Shown here one piece after another: positions 20,890 through 33,500 of a stretch of 64,000 bases of DNA (position 1 is its first letter; every line of letters starts with the position of its first letter). Made by a program: the position numbers and the translations under genes. The DNA comes from Mytilus trossulus (lineage: Eukaryota > Mollusca > Bivalvia > Mytilida > Mytilidae), in assembly GCF_036588685.1 (NCBI RefSeq), contig NC_086382.1, positions 68,370,929 through 68,434,928 on the forward strand. The letters run 5' to 3'. The notes under the pieces were generated by a model. It saw only the letters and a list, made by a program, of their open reading frames with translations, was not told where the DNA came from and made no database searches.

Positions 20890-23700
20890 CCTAAGTATGA
20901 TATTGTTCAAATTATTATGGCATATTGTTATTCTAGATTATTTCCCAAAATTGATCGCCCTGAAGATCATAAAAAAAACATTTTATTAAAATTAAGTATG
21001 TCAATAAAGGCTTTGATTTTGTAAATATTGCCGGTATATTTAACGACCATTCTGTTAAATAACAAATTCCTGGATAAATTGACAATACTGAGCTACCTCT
21101 TATTTGTTATATTTACAAGAAATCTACCCGGAAATTTGTTTTTAATTATAGTCAATTGTGTAAAGATGTTAATATCAGTGAAAATACACCTACTTCATGT
21201 AATTGCAGTAATTCCGAATATATTTATGGACCCATTTATATGTTATAACAAGAGATTTTAACATCGTTCCGAGAGTTAAAATCATTCCTCAGTAAAGGAC
21301 CTAAATATCGTCCCCCGTCAATTATTAATTGGAAGGAGTGTCGTAATATCATCACCAACTCACTTCATACTTACTGTATGAAATGGATAAAACGGTAAAA
21401 AGCTGACAAAAAATCTTTGGACTCTTTTTTTAATTCAGTAATGAAGATAGTTGATATACGTATTCAACATTTTTAAAGAACATTTTACTATTAACAATAA
21501 CCACAATAAACATATTTTTCGTATCAAACATAAACTAAAAGAACTAGCCAAGGAATTTGTTTTTGTCCCGGCCGATTAAGCTGCTAATAATATCATTATT
21601 GTTTGACGTAAATTTTACATTGAGGTTCTGAAAAAGGAAATCACCAATTCACCAACATTCCAACTGACTCCATTTTCAGAAAACGAAATCTGTAACAAAC
21701 ATAAACTTTTAGCCACCGCTTTACAAGCAGAGCCAAATACAATGAAAGTCCCAACTATGTATTGGCTTCCGAAGCTACACAAAACCCCTTACAAATATAG
21801 ATTTATTTGGTCTTCAAGCCATTGTTCAACTTTTAAATTGTCTATTTTTCTTACCAGCACAGCTTGGTACAATTAAAAACCTTATAATAAATTGTTCAAA
21901 TAAGGCCTTCGAAAATAGTGGAATAAATTACTTTTGGAGTGCCAAGAACTCGTTGGAAGTACTTGATAAATTGCATGCTTATATTGGTGATTTTGAATCT
22001 GTTCAAAGTTTAGATTTTTCCACCCTGTATACCACATTGCCTCACATTCTCATTAAGAAAAAGTTCACACACCTAAATAAATGGGCATTCAAAAAATCAG
22101 AATGTGAATATATTATGTTCAAACTCTTTTAGGTCATTTTTTAGTAGCAATAAATAAAAAAAACTATGTTAATTGGACATGCTTTGATACTATATATGCC
22201 CTTGCATTTTTACTAGATAACATTTTTGTTCGCTTTGGGGATTCCGTGTATCGTCAGATTATCGGAATTCCAATGGGGACTAACTGTGCACCACTTATTG
22301 CGGACCTCTTTTTGTATTGTTATGATTTACAATTTATGACAAAAATAAGAAAAATACCCATCAAAACAACATCTGATAAACAAATTTAATAATACTTTTA
22401 GATATTTGGATGTATTTGGCTCTCAATAATGACGACTTCAGTATGTATATTAATGAAATGTATCCTGCTGAACTTACATTAAATAAAGCTAATACTAACA
22501 TTGACCACTGCCCTTTCCTTTCCTTGATCTTGATATCTATATCACTAACGGAAAGCTGAATACTAAAATTTATGATAAAAGGGATGATTTTTCATTTCCT
22601 ATCGTTAATTATCCGTTTTGAGATGGTGACGTTCCCTTGTCACCATCTTACGGTGTTTATATATCTCAACTTGTACGATTCGCTCGTGTATGTAACAATG
22701 TTTAAGATTTTAACGAGAGAAATTTATGTATTACTGAAAAATTATTACACCAGGGTTTTCGATATCACAAACTAGTCAAAACATTTACTAAATTTTATCA
22801 TCGGTATATGTCCTCATTCGTAAATATAGCTCAACATGCAGACTTCTAATACGTTCAGGTATTTCACATCCATTTTTTTATGAAAATATTCTTTATAAAG
22901 CACAAAGGTGTCAGTATTCACCTCAGAAACTTACAAAACCTTTGAATAGACTTATTAAGAAGGGATATAATTACGATACTGTTGTCAAGTCATTAAAGAT
23001 TGCATATTTTGGCGTAAATATTGAGTCACTGATAAGTTCTTTGAGTCTTAACTAGACACATTTATTCTAAAAACAGTTGTTGGCATGACACGGGTTATGT
23101 TCTTCTCATATATGTTATGATGGTATGATACTAAAACCCTAACGGGAAGGATTATGCCTGATGTTCATATGATGAAATCATAATCTTTCAGTCAGTTTAA
23201 TTGAAGTCTGGAGCTGGCATATCAGTGAACTGCTAGTAGTCTGTTGTTATTTATATATTATTGTCATTTTGTTTATTTTCTTTGGTTACATCTTCTGACA
23301 TCAGACTCGGACTTCTCTTGAACTGAATTTTAATGTGCGTATTGTTATGCGTTTACTTTTCTACATTGGTTAGAGGTATAGGGAGAGGGTTGAGATCTCA
23401 CAAACATGTTTGACCCCGCCACATTTTTGCGCCTGTCCCAAGTCAGGAGCCTCTGGCCTTTGTTAGTCTTGTATTATTTTAATTTTAGTTTCTTGTGTAC
23501 AATTTGGAAATTAGTATGGCGTTCATTATCACTGAACTAGTATATATTTGTTTAGGGGCCAGCTGAAGGACGCCTCCGGGTGCGGGAATTTCTCGCTACA
23601 TTGAAGACCTGTAGGTGACCTTCTGCTGTTGTTTTTTTATTTGGTCGGGTTGTTGTCTCTAAGACACATTCCCCATTCCCCATTTCCATTCTCAATTTAA
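20890..23700 (+). mobile_element. Decayed Penelope-like retroelement with its 3' tail
   Basis: Fragments in changing frames read in the expected order: KIDRPEDHKKN (~20950), PTMYWLPKLHKTPYK (~21750), SLDFSTLYTTLPH (~22010), IGIPMGTNCAPLIADLFLY (~22260) and KIYDKRDDFSFPIVNYPF (~22560). The catalytic (Y)LDD box is broken: RYLDVF at ~22400, followed by a frame change and stops. The tail 23085-23700 is non-coding and is the source of the family A repeats at 7737-8334, 30517-30845 and 35239-35750. The family assignment rests on the KLHK, PMGTNCAPL and F(S)TLYT blocks and is tentative. The element is inactive. Confidence 0.8.
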
Positions 23701-24662
23701 TGTGGACCCCACTCCCTTTTTTTGAATGGCTTTCAGTTATTTGGTGAACAGACGGAATTGATTCCCAGTTCGCTTCCAAACTCGTACTGCACTCCATATT
23801 CTGTTCCTCTGCGTTTCTATTATTGCATCCACAAGAATTATCTCTGTTTTAACAACACTGTTCTCACGATTGAAACCACCCTGCCTCAAGCTTTCGTCAA
23901 TCAAATACTCATTTTCAGTTCACTCATTCCATAGTTCCCATAATTCTGCCCACCCCCTTATCAGTCTCACAGTGACTCGCACCCATTAACAACCCAACTT
24001 TTGGCGACAAATAATATTATACCAACTTATTGGTTTTCTATATGCTTTTTTTCACACGTCTTGTTTTTAACTCCCATGCATTGTTTTTACCATAAACTAT
24101 ATGGCCTCAACGCATACAATACAAACTATCTTTTCAAAAAACTACATAGCAAAGACATATTTAGGGTTTTTATTAATGTTTGCGAGTCACGGACTAGCAA
24201 AATAAATATATAAAAGATATTTAAGATATAGACTATAGTTGATGAGCTACCCATTCGTGTAACAAGATTTATCTCTCCTGCATGGGATTTAAACACATTG
24301 AGATTTAAATTGAATTGTCTCCCTATAATAACAGCCAGTACCAAATCACGATTATTTTTTTGGTGATTTTTGTATTGATTAACAATAGTTAGATAAAGAA
24401 AAAGGACAATACTTTCAATTTTGAGGTCTCACATAGGCTTTTTCACCAATTATTCTAATTTTTCATTAAAAACCCAAATCAATATAAACCGGCTACTATA
24501 TCAGCCATTTGGGTTTAAAAAGATCTTCACACATTAAAAATTTTAACAATATTTTAACTTGTACGCAACATTTTTTTTTGTAGTATGATCAGCGCGGCAT
24601 ACAGTACTATTACCTTATGTAAAGTCAATGTTTCTAAATGTGTTTCACTTAGAACATTATAT
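23701..24662. other. No recognised feature
   Basis: No coding or repeat signal that I can support. Short frames on both strands lack domains. Confidence 0.4.
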
Positions 24663-24801
24663 AAATAACACATAGCTGAGAGGATGATAGAGCAGATTGG
24701 TACCCCTAGAAAACATTGTCAACCGCGGCGAAGCCAAGGTTGACAATGCCTTTTCGAGGGGTTCCAATCTGCTCTATCACCCTCTCAGCTATGTGTTATT
24801 T
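24663..24801. repeat. Near-perfect 139-bp hairpin element
   Basis: AATAACACATAGCTGAGAGG on the left is inverted as CCTCTCAGCTATGTGTTATT on the right. The arms continue through AGCAGATTGG and CATTGTCAAC to a short loop (CGCGGCGAAGCCAAG). A related but diverged phrase (CGCTCAGCCATGTGATAGAG) lies at about 25095, so a larger element may extend to ~25150. Confidence 0.85.
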
Positions 24802-27210
24802 AATTTATTATACTGAATGTCCTATTATTATTGGCTTTTACAGATTACTTTTATTTTAAAAGTATTTTCTATGACGTCACGTTCATAACAACGTTACGGG
24901 CATTAGACAAAAAACAAAAAAAGTCAAGCAAAATGTTTTATTTTATTTATTTTAACAGTCGATAATAAAATCTGAGCCAAAAGTAGAACTTAAGCATTGT
25001 ATTTAATTCCTTGATGTAAATTCAATTCATTGTTCTTTCAATTATCGATTTCTGATTGGCCTAGACGAGAGGGTAACATTACAAAAAATTGTCACCCGCT
25101 CAGCCATGTGATAGAGTAAATTGACAACCTCGTCTTAACCAATCAAAAAATGGCATTTTAACGTGAAGTATAATAAAACTATTTGATCACTTCATATTAA
25201 CAATTCATATAGTTAATACTAAAATGCCATCTCTAACGTCATGTTTTACCTCTCCTACTTTACCTCAATCAGATAAAGGAGTCATTCGCATTTTGATTAC
25301 TTTTAAGTCCCTCTATATTTCTATATATTAGTCTAACCCTTCTTGCAATGGTATTTAAACAATACAAAAAGTCTTATGAATAATATGCAAAACAATACCA
25401 AATGAAACGCATAATCCCCTCCTTATGTTCAACTTATGGTTGCAGCCTGTTATCTATGTCTTGCATAAAGACACATTTCTCGTGTCACACTGTACAGAAT
25501 GTGATACGAAAAAGTTAAACAATTATCTGCGTGAATATAATTGGCTTGTCCAGCATAATGTGACAATATATCGACGTTTCCACTGGCTATATATTCCTTT
25601 TGGATTTTGATCACTTTCAACTATCGGTTGATAGCAGTTTTGCTTATTTCATTTAAATAGTAAAACTAGGCTCATCGAATACAAGTTTATCGTCATATTA
25701 CAAATAAATCACTCGGGTTGATATCAAATAAGTATTCTTACTTATTATAAAACCAATAATTGTCATATGAACCAAATTGCATGTATTTAAAACTTCATGA
25801 AAAATTGCATCGTTATAAATATTATGAATATCTACTTTATTTATAGGCACTGATATCAGTAATTCTATTGTAATATTCATTGTGTTTGAATATTTTTTAA
25901 AAAAATGCATACATTAACAAACTTTTGGAATCCTAGTTTTAGAACTGAAAAATTCTGTCATATGTCATAGTTTGTCTTTAAACATCATTGTCTCGTGATG
26001 ATTCATGTCTTTGAATTAAAATGTTCAAAAGATCTTCTATTTCATAGTTGCAACATCCTTCTATAATATAAAATATCTCATTTATAACATATACATAATT
26101 TATTATTAACGTTTAACATGGTTAAGTAAATTCAACTATCGGACTATGCATTTGTAATGCACTGGTACAAGATGGAATATGATTCTAAGAATATTTGGTT
26201 ATCACGTTCATCAGGAAACATGTTTTAATTTAAAAACTTATATTTGTTTTCATAGTACAATAATTTCGTATTTAATGTATAATACCGTATAGGATTTGCA
26301 AATTGTTGTAAGCCGAACGGTGATATATGCCCATTATATTTCAAGGCTTAAGATAACAAAAAATGCATTCATTTGTAAATATGCAGCACTTTTTTTTTGG
26401 TTGTTTCTGTCTTTTAACAGGCTATCGCCTTGTATTATTAATTTCAAGATAGTTAGAAAACTCGCAAAAATTGGTCTAACATAGGATATTTTTTTCCATC
26501 ATCGCACTGGCATTTAGCACTAGACAAGACTTCAATTTTGGACTGTTATAAATTTTCACATACTTTTCATAAAATATGTTTACCAAATTTTGTACTACAA
26601 CAGTTAACACACAATTACGCTCCAAATGGTATCGGCTGTGTCCTTTTTTTATAACGTAATATTATAGTTATTGCATATTTGCTGTAACAATTTACTATGT
26701 TTAGAGCTTGTAACTTAGTATCCCTCATGTCAGTTCGGGTGTGTTCTAGTATATTGTATATGCCGTTTGCAGAATATTGGTGATGTCTTTCCAGTTGTTT
26801 TTATGCTCTAGAACTGTCATACACCTCTTACTTAACTACAATCAAGAAGTGATCTATTTTTTTTGCTGCTCTTGTTTATGATTTTGAATGTAACTAGTTC
26901 CAACTGCAAGGATATACATGTATTTAAATTCGGAATTTATAGTACATTTTTTAACATATCTGCACATTATATTGATATAAAAACAAAAATTGAACGAATC
27001 GTTCCGCGTTTTCAAAACAACTGCTTGAACCCAGACTAAAATTAGGGATAAACACACAATTATGTTTTAATGTCATTGTTCGCTGTGTATGTTACTTTAA
27101 GTATCGTGATAAGAAAATATTTACACGTGATTATATTGTATCTCTTTGCTGTTACAGTGACATTCAATTGTTACTGTGACTAAACCCCTATCATTTTATG
27201 AGATATTTAC
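24802..27210. other. No recognised gene; expected site of the 3' end of gene 3
   Basis: I searched the minus strand for a RING-type Cys/His exon that would complete gene 3 and found none. No other feature is supported. Confidence 0.4.
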
Positions 27211-27297
27211 CTGAATTATCTGCAAACGTGCTGATGGCATATTGAATATCATCCACAGAAAATCCCATTTCAGACAGTGTCAGTTTGTTATTGTACT
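27211..27297 (-). CDS. Gene 3, UBA-like exon (87 nt, phase 1-1)
   Basis: On the minus strand the exon lies between TTATTCTCCCTTAG and GTAAATATC. The phase 1 frame reads (E)YNNKLTLSEMGFSVDDIQY then AISTFADNS. The EMGFS...I..AI pattern is that of a ubiquitin-associated (UBA) helix bundle, which in cIAP and XIAP-type IAPs sits between BIR3 and the RING. The preceding exon found (30116-30291) ends in phase 0. Either a phase 0-to-1 exon like gene 2's exon at 55745 is missing between them, or a second AG two bases further on is used (exon 27211-27295, phase 0). Confidence 0.62.
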
Positions 27298-27608
27298 CTA
27301 AGGGAGAATAAACCATTGTCACTTTATCAATGTTTATGCAATTGAAATTTATGACTAGGGATAACGTTCAACATTTTTTTTTAAATATATCAAAAGGAAA
27401 GGCAACCAATTATATAGGAGCTACATGAAAAGCTTTGATGACGGTTCATTCATTAATGTATGTTGTATTTAAACCTTTTTTTACTGCTGTAGATTGTCTT
27501 GTGATTGTCATTAAGATGCTTTCGTTTACATCTGTCTTTCAATTTGTTTTGTCGTCTCATTAACTTCTATCCTTCACTACCTTTATTTAATATCGATTCA
27601 TAAAGCTA

Positions 27609-28255
27609 TATAAAAAAGAAGATATGGTATGATTGCCAATGAGACAACTACCAACAAAAGACCAAAATGACACAAACTTTAACAACTATAGGTCACCGTA
27701 CGGTCTTCAACAATGAGCAAAGCCCATACCGTATAGTCAGCTATAAAAGGCCCCGATAAGACAATGTAAAATAATTCAAACGAGACAACTAACGGCCTTA
27801 TTTTTTAAAAAAAATGAACGAAAAACAAATATGTAACAAATAAACAAACGACAACCACTGAATTACAGGCTCCTGACTTGGGACAGGCACATACATAAAT
27901 AATGTGGCGGGGTTTAACATGTTAGCGTGGTCCCCCCTTTACCTGAGACAGTGGTAAAACAGGACAACATAAGAACGAACTATAGAAATCAGCTGAATAA
28001 GGCTTAACTCATCAGATATACAAAAAATACAAGTGGACGTGGCCGGGTTCTTATACATCCCGACACAAAAAGACACAATGAACAGTTCTGAGAGTACTCG
28101 CAGTTATCGGACAGCTAGTTCAAAGCCACAAACAATTAAAAAATGACCTGGTGCAATGCCAAATTACAGATTCGACAGATTGTAGATCCATGAAAATGTA
28201 TATGTATATAACATACTAGTAATATTTATAGTTGACTTTTAATCTACTGATAAAA
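27609..28255 (+). repeat. Interspersed repeat family B, second near-full copy
   Basis: Co-linear with 17880-18600 from AAGAAGATATGGTATGATTG to ATAACATACTAGTAATATTT. It lies in a gene 3 intron, between the UBA-like exon and the BIR3 exon. Confidence 0.85.
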
Positions 28256-29225
28256 AAACGATACAACTATTCTCTTTAACAATTAGACATCAAATTTTTT
28301 TCAACAATTTTGCTATAAAGTGCACATGTCATATTTAAGTATTACATTTAAAAAAAAAATTTTAACGATAACAAATATTTTATTCAATCATTTCCTGATA
28401 TATAAGTACCTACGTAGCCCAGGTTGCATACTAAAGGGGGCCCTTTATTTTAACAGCCTCACTTGACCAGGGAAAATATTAAATGAGTTTATACAATAGT
28501 TTTACTTGCATAATTAAATTTTAAAAACCAATACAGTTGATTTTCACACCTGATAATATTACTGTATGCAATCACTATCGTATATCCGGTTCACTGAACA
28601 AACATGTGTCGATTTAAACTGGAAATACTTTAAAATTTAATTGCGAAAATAAGTTTAAGTTTGACTTGAAGAATTTTGATGTGATTGAACAGAATTTGAA
28701 AGTATTACATTAAATGAACACTGTTTCTATATATATACTATATATAATTGAGTTTATGGAAACTGTTCGATCTTAATGGTAACTTATTAATTCATAATTA
28801 TATGACCGTACTACAGAAAATGTGTAAACCCTCTTTTATTCCACAATATTTGTCCTGAGACAGTGTCTTCATAAAGAATCTGATAAAAACTAATGTTTCT
28901 AATGCTACGAACAACTTGTTGTCACATTGATGCGGCTGTTTGTCTTGGTATTCAGTCTTACCCTTATATGAAAGAAATGGATATGTATTGTAAGTTTAGT
29001 TTAATATTCAGTTGCTTAACGATAAACACTGAATATGAGCTACATGATTTCAGCTATTGTTTTCTTAGTTAACGTACCTTGACTGTCCCTGTTTGGTTTT
29101 TTATTTTCATTTTTTGTCTAAAATATCCAAACAATACATGAATTTAAAATATATGCATACGTATACAAATTGCGGTTTTCATCAAACGCAATCATAGGTT
29201 CGAACGTAGTTTGTAATTTAGACTT
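28256..29225. other. No recognised feature (gene 3 intron)
   Basis: AT-rich intron sequence. I could not identify the expected small phase 0-to-1 exon in it. Confidence 0.4.
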
Positions 29226-29475
29226 GGTGGCCGGGTGTTACCTTTCCACGTCTGTTTTAATCTAGCGTCTTACTACAGTACATGATATATAAGGCATTGA
29301 GATGTTATTTTTACAGATCAGCTAAATTATCTATGCAGGCGATTTGGTGTCACGATATCTCAGTTGTACGGGTTCGAATCCCTGTTAGGGAAGAACAAAA
29401 ACATTGCGAAAGCAAATTTATATATCTAAAATTGTTGAGATTAAAACAGACGTGGAAAGGTAACACCCGGCCACC
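29226..29475. mobile_element. TIR element enclosing a truncated SINE
   Basis: 38-bp perfect inverted repeats at 29226-29263 and 29438-29475 begin GGTGGCCGGGTGTTACCTTT. Between them is a piece of the same tRNA-derived SINE that lies just to the right: GATTTGGTGTCAC, then the B-box-like GGGTTCGAATCCC at 29370-29382. Its A-box half is missing. Confidence 0.8.
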
Positions 29476-29494
29476 GAGAGCATAATGTTTATGA

Positions 29495-29645
29495 AGTCCA
29501 GGTGGTCGTGTGGTCTACGGCTACAGTGTAGACGATTTGGTGTCACAATATCTAAGTAGCATGGGTTCGAATCCCGGTGAGGGAAGAACAAAAAATTTGC
29601 TAAAGCAAATGTACAGATCTAACATTGTTGGGTTGATATTTAGAC
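29495..29645 (+). repeat. tRNA-derived SINE
   Basis: It has A-box-like TGGTCGTGTGG (29503-29513) and B-box GGTTCGAATCC (29564-29574) at tRNA-like spacing, followed by a non-tRNA body (GAGGGAAGAACAAAAAATTT...). The head does not fold as an intact tRNA by eye, so I call it a SINE rather than a tRNA gene. Confidence 0.7.
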
Positions 29646-30115
29646 GAGTTGTATATATACATAATGTACACAACCATGTATCGCCATCATTGCTAGTGAT
29701 CCGATGAATAAATCTGTTGTAGAGTTGTCACTGACTCAGACGTACTTATAAATATAATTATTTTCTGTGTCTGTATCTTACATTAATTTGTAGGATCCGT
29801 TTCTATAGATAATATATAATAGATAAGTTTTTAATATGATCATAGGTGTATAAATGGAATTTTACAGCGCAATTTCAAAACCAGTCTACAAGTCCGTACA
29901 CCCCTGCTGATAACACCAAAATAGCTAATGATATTAACGTCTACATTTTTGATAAGTTATGTTTCAAACTATAAAATGCTTTACACGTTTCTGTTTCTGA
30001 ACTCATTTAAACAAAGCCCGAGTTATAAATGTAAGCGTCAGTTTTTGAAAAATTTCTATTCGTAATCAATCGATCTACATTGGTACTTATTAAACTAATT
30101 ACATGTTGTATTTAC

Positions 30116-30291
30116 CTTGTAGTTTTCGCAAACATGTTTAATATACAAGTGTCCCCTCATTAGTTCTACGAATTTGCATTCCTTCGATTTAACAATATGT
30201 TCTGTCCACGGTTCGTCAGACGGTTCCCAACGTTTAAGGCCTCTGTCACAGTAAAAACATCTAACACAATCAGTATCCCCTCCTTCTTCCC
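30116..30291 (-). CDS. Gene 3, BIR3 second-half exon (phase 1 to 0)
   Basis: The acceptor on the minus strand is TTTCTCAATAG and the donor AACTACAAG|GTAAAT. It reads GEEGGDTDCVRCFYCDRGLK and contains a canonical BIR zinc site CX2CX16HX6C (CFYC...WTEH...KEC). It then runs into the alpha-helical BIR tail (FVELMRGHLYIKHV). It joins in phase to the first-half exon at 33374-33500. The equivalent exon in gene 2 is 55131-55294. Confidence 0.88.
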
Positions 30292-30516
30292 CTATTGAGA
30301 AATACATGATCATAATTGTGTTTGTTTTTTGTTTTTTTGTATTTTTGTGTTTTTTGTTTGTTTTGGAGAAGGAGGGGTCTTTTTGGCATTTTTTTACTAT
30401 GATTAATTAGTTGTGTTGCTTGGTGTAGTTCAAAATAATGTGTTGATGACTGTCAGTTTTTGTTACACCTTATGAAATCATACAGATCTCATTATCGTAA
30501 AGTGAAGGTAAAAAAT

Positions 30517-30845
30517 AAAATTGAGAATGGAAATGGGAAATGTGTCAAAAGACAACAACCCGACCAAAGAAAAAAACAACAGTAGAAGGTCACCAACAGG
30601 TCTTCAATGTAGCGAGACATTTCCGCATCCGGAGGCGTCCTTCAGCTGGCCCATAAACAAATATAAACTAGTTCAAAGATAATGAACGCCATACTAATTT
30701 CTAAATTGTACACAAGAAACTAAAATTAAAATAATACAAGACTAACAAAGGAAAGAGGCTCCTGACTTGGGACAGGCGCATAAATGCGGCGGGTTTAACA
30801 TGTTAGTGAGATCTCAACCCCCCCTATACATCAACACAATTTAGA
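30517..30845 (-). mobile_element. Penelope-like 3'-tail copy (family A), truncated
   Basis: It matches the first ~330 bp of the family A sequence (AAATTGAGAATGGAAATGGG, GCGGCGGGTTTAACATGTTA). It is the antisense tail of the element at 20890-23700 and lies in the intron that splits BIR3 of gene 3. Confidence 0.85.
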
Positions 30846-33373
30846 AACGCAAATGTTTATATATAAAAAAAAACCATAGCTACGCATGTTAGAAGATAAG
30901 TGGTGTATACATGCTCCTTTACATTGCTCTATACGGTTTTATTTTTCTATCTTTAAATGGAATCATTCAATTAAATTGATTCCAATACTATTTAATTTAT
31001 GCGTGTTGAAAAGACCCTTATACTGAAGTTTTTCTTTTGGAAAGATACTTTTTTATTTGCCTGTCCTTAGATCAGAACAAAGCGAAAGGTTCTGTTTTAA
31101 TATTTATATCAAGTACTTAATAGTATAGAGATTTGCTAAGAATACCGAAACATTGTAAAAACTATCGATCGCGAGCATAAACTTAGAACGCATATAAGCC
31201 AAATTTTATGTTATGGATCTCTTTTTCGCCTTCAACAATATGCAACACTATATCGTATAGAGCTATGAAAAAAACCCACAAGAAATGTATTTTGTTTCTC
31301 CTGCAAAATACGAAAACTGCATTCATGATAATGATTTGATAGGCTTTATTATATTCATTCATTTATTCTAGGCTTTGAATAGAGCTTCACATATATTACA
31401 TAGTTTAAAAGAACGTAAGTCATTTGATAACATCTACAATGTTACATTTACCGTTCTCTTGAATAATTATCCAATATTTTGAGATTCAGAATACAGATAC
31501 AATAATACATATTAGATGCGTATATACGTTCGTTTTCTAACATCCGCATTGTAACGTCAATCAAAAATTTGTGTCGATGATAAGTCGAATTAAAGCAAGG
31601 CAATTACGGTACATATTGAAGTATTGTTAGTGCGGGGAGGCGGTGTACTATTTGCGTTTGAATAAGACGTCTATTATGAAAATGAGATAATATGCAAGTA
31701 AAATATATTAAGAAATCTTAATAGACATTTGTGGAAACTCTAGGATTACACTTTAGTCTTAAGATTACAGGTGACAAAAACAAGGGGTCATCTCAAAATA
31801 CAAAAACAAACCAACAATACATATACAAAATAGCAAATGGTGTCTTCTACGAAAAATAATCATGTGTCCGAGTGCACTTTTCTGAAATTACCATCAGGAC
31901 CACACAAAGTCGAATACTTGAAGACAAGGATTTTCAGGACCGAATGTGTAGAAAGATGTAGGATATGATCAGCAACATAAATAGACTTTCCCCGCCAAAC
32001 AGGGTTCTTTTAATGCAATGGTAAGTATACGAAAACCAGCAAAAATATTGTTCAGATGATACTCTACTGCACGATTAAAACTTTGTACCCGCAACTGTTG
32101 CGTTGCCGATTTAAATAGATTGTGATTTTTTTTGACAATTTCTTCTCGCCTGCTACTCTTTTGATTTTTGTTATCCCTAACAATCAATTGAACAGAATGA
32201 TTTGCGTATAAACTTTGTTTTGAAATGAACAACAGCGCAGTGAGAGATCACAGACTGTTCTGGGGGTTGGAACATTCCTTTTCCTGCTGATATATACTTT
32301 AGTAAGGGACATTTGGTCACCCCACCCCTTTTTTCTTTGGTTGGAATCCTCTTCAAAAAATGGCTGGATGGACCCCTGCGTCGTCAGTGTACTCTATCTT
32401 ACAATTCCATGAACATAGTACCAGGCTCGGAACAATGGTTAGATTTCGATAATTTTTCGAGCGGAACAAGGGTTAAATTTAGTTAATTTTTCGAGCATAC
32501 CAGTTCCACCTATGTTCATGGAAAATATTTATCGACACCGCGAAAAAAAAACTCCATACAAAATGATTCCAGGGATCTTGTTATATTAATTGCATGAAAA
32601 AAACACAACTTGGAACTCGTTTGTCATTTTCTGTGTGTTGATAACATAGATAGCAAAGTTTTAACTATTTGAGTACAACTATTGTACATTTCAACTGAGT
32701 CTGGCGAACAGTATAAAATATATTTCCGACACAGAAAAATTCGTCGATAAATGTTTTTTTTTTCTTGTTTTTTTTTTTTTCGAATAGTTGTGTTTTTTCT
32801 ATTAAAACCAAAAACGTAGGCAAAAGTGTTTGTCCTATTCAGTAAAAATAAAATTCAACATTATACCGAATATACATTATATGTCAGTGACATTTAAGAT
32901 TAAATAGCTCAAAAACACCCGTCCGCTGTATTTCCTCATTCTCTTTAAAACAAAATAAAAGAAAGAAAGTATGTGCCTTAGCATACACATGCTCTATGGT
33001 TGATTGTACCTTTCGTAAGCTTACACAAAGTATTTCTGACTTTTTTCAGCAATTGTCCCAATCTATCAACTGCAACGACAATTGCAATAATTTATGTGAC
33101 TCATGTTAAATTTATTTCTAAAATAATGTTAGTTCATTCTATTATACTTCGTACAATGGCAGCATTTTCAATTTGGATAATTATGCAATTAGTAATGTTA
33201 ACACATTGCTGGAAACTTCTCTATCGTTACATTGTTTTGGATCGACGATTTATTTTTACACTTTGAGAAAGACCAAGATTTCGCAAATGTCTTATTAAAA
33301 TAGATGTTTGATCTTAGTTTTACCAACATTCACATGTCGTCTTTTATGGTTAGATAGGCTGACACTTACTAAC
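30846..33373. other. Rest of the gene 3 intron within BIR3
   Basis: No exon seen. A small inverted repeat (CCATGAACATAG at ~32407, CTATGTTCATGG at ~32511) flanks a direct repeat of TTAGATTTCGATAATTTTTCGAG type. Otherwise it is featureless. Confidence 0.45.
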
Positions 33374-33500
33374 CAGCATAGTAAAATCCTGCATATGCCA
33401 GCATCTCTGGTGTTTGTCTGACTGTTGTTTTCCATCTCGTTTTAAATGTTGCTATACGACTTTCTACGTCTACCATCATTTTGTTGTTTGGCTTGTAGAT
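33374..33500 (-). CDS. Gene 3, BIR3 first-half exon (phase 0 to 1)
   Basis: The minus-strand acceptor is TTTTTTATAAG and the donor TATGCTG|GTTAGT. It reads IYKPNNKMMVDVESRIATFK and ends TPEMLAYAGFYYA(G), the N-terminal half of a BIR (R..TF...P..LA.AGFYY.G). Gene 2's exon at 54268-54391 is a clear paralogue (IYNP...ESRIATF...TPEILADSGFFYT). Confidence 0.87.

Noticed and set aside
29495..29580. Candidate tRNA gene (A and B boxes)
   Set aside because: The boxes match, but the intervening sequence does not form a convincing cloverleaf by eye, and a partial second copy nearby plus a long non-tRNA body fit a SINE better.
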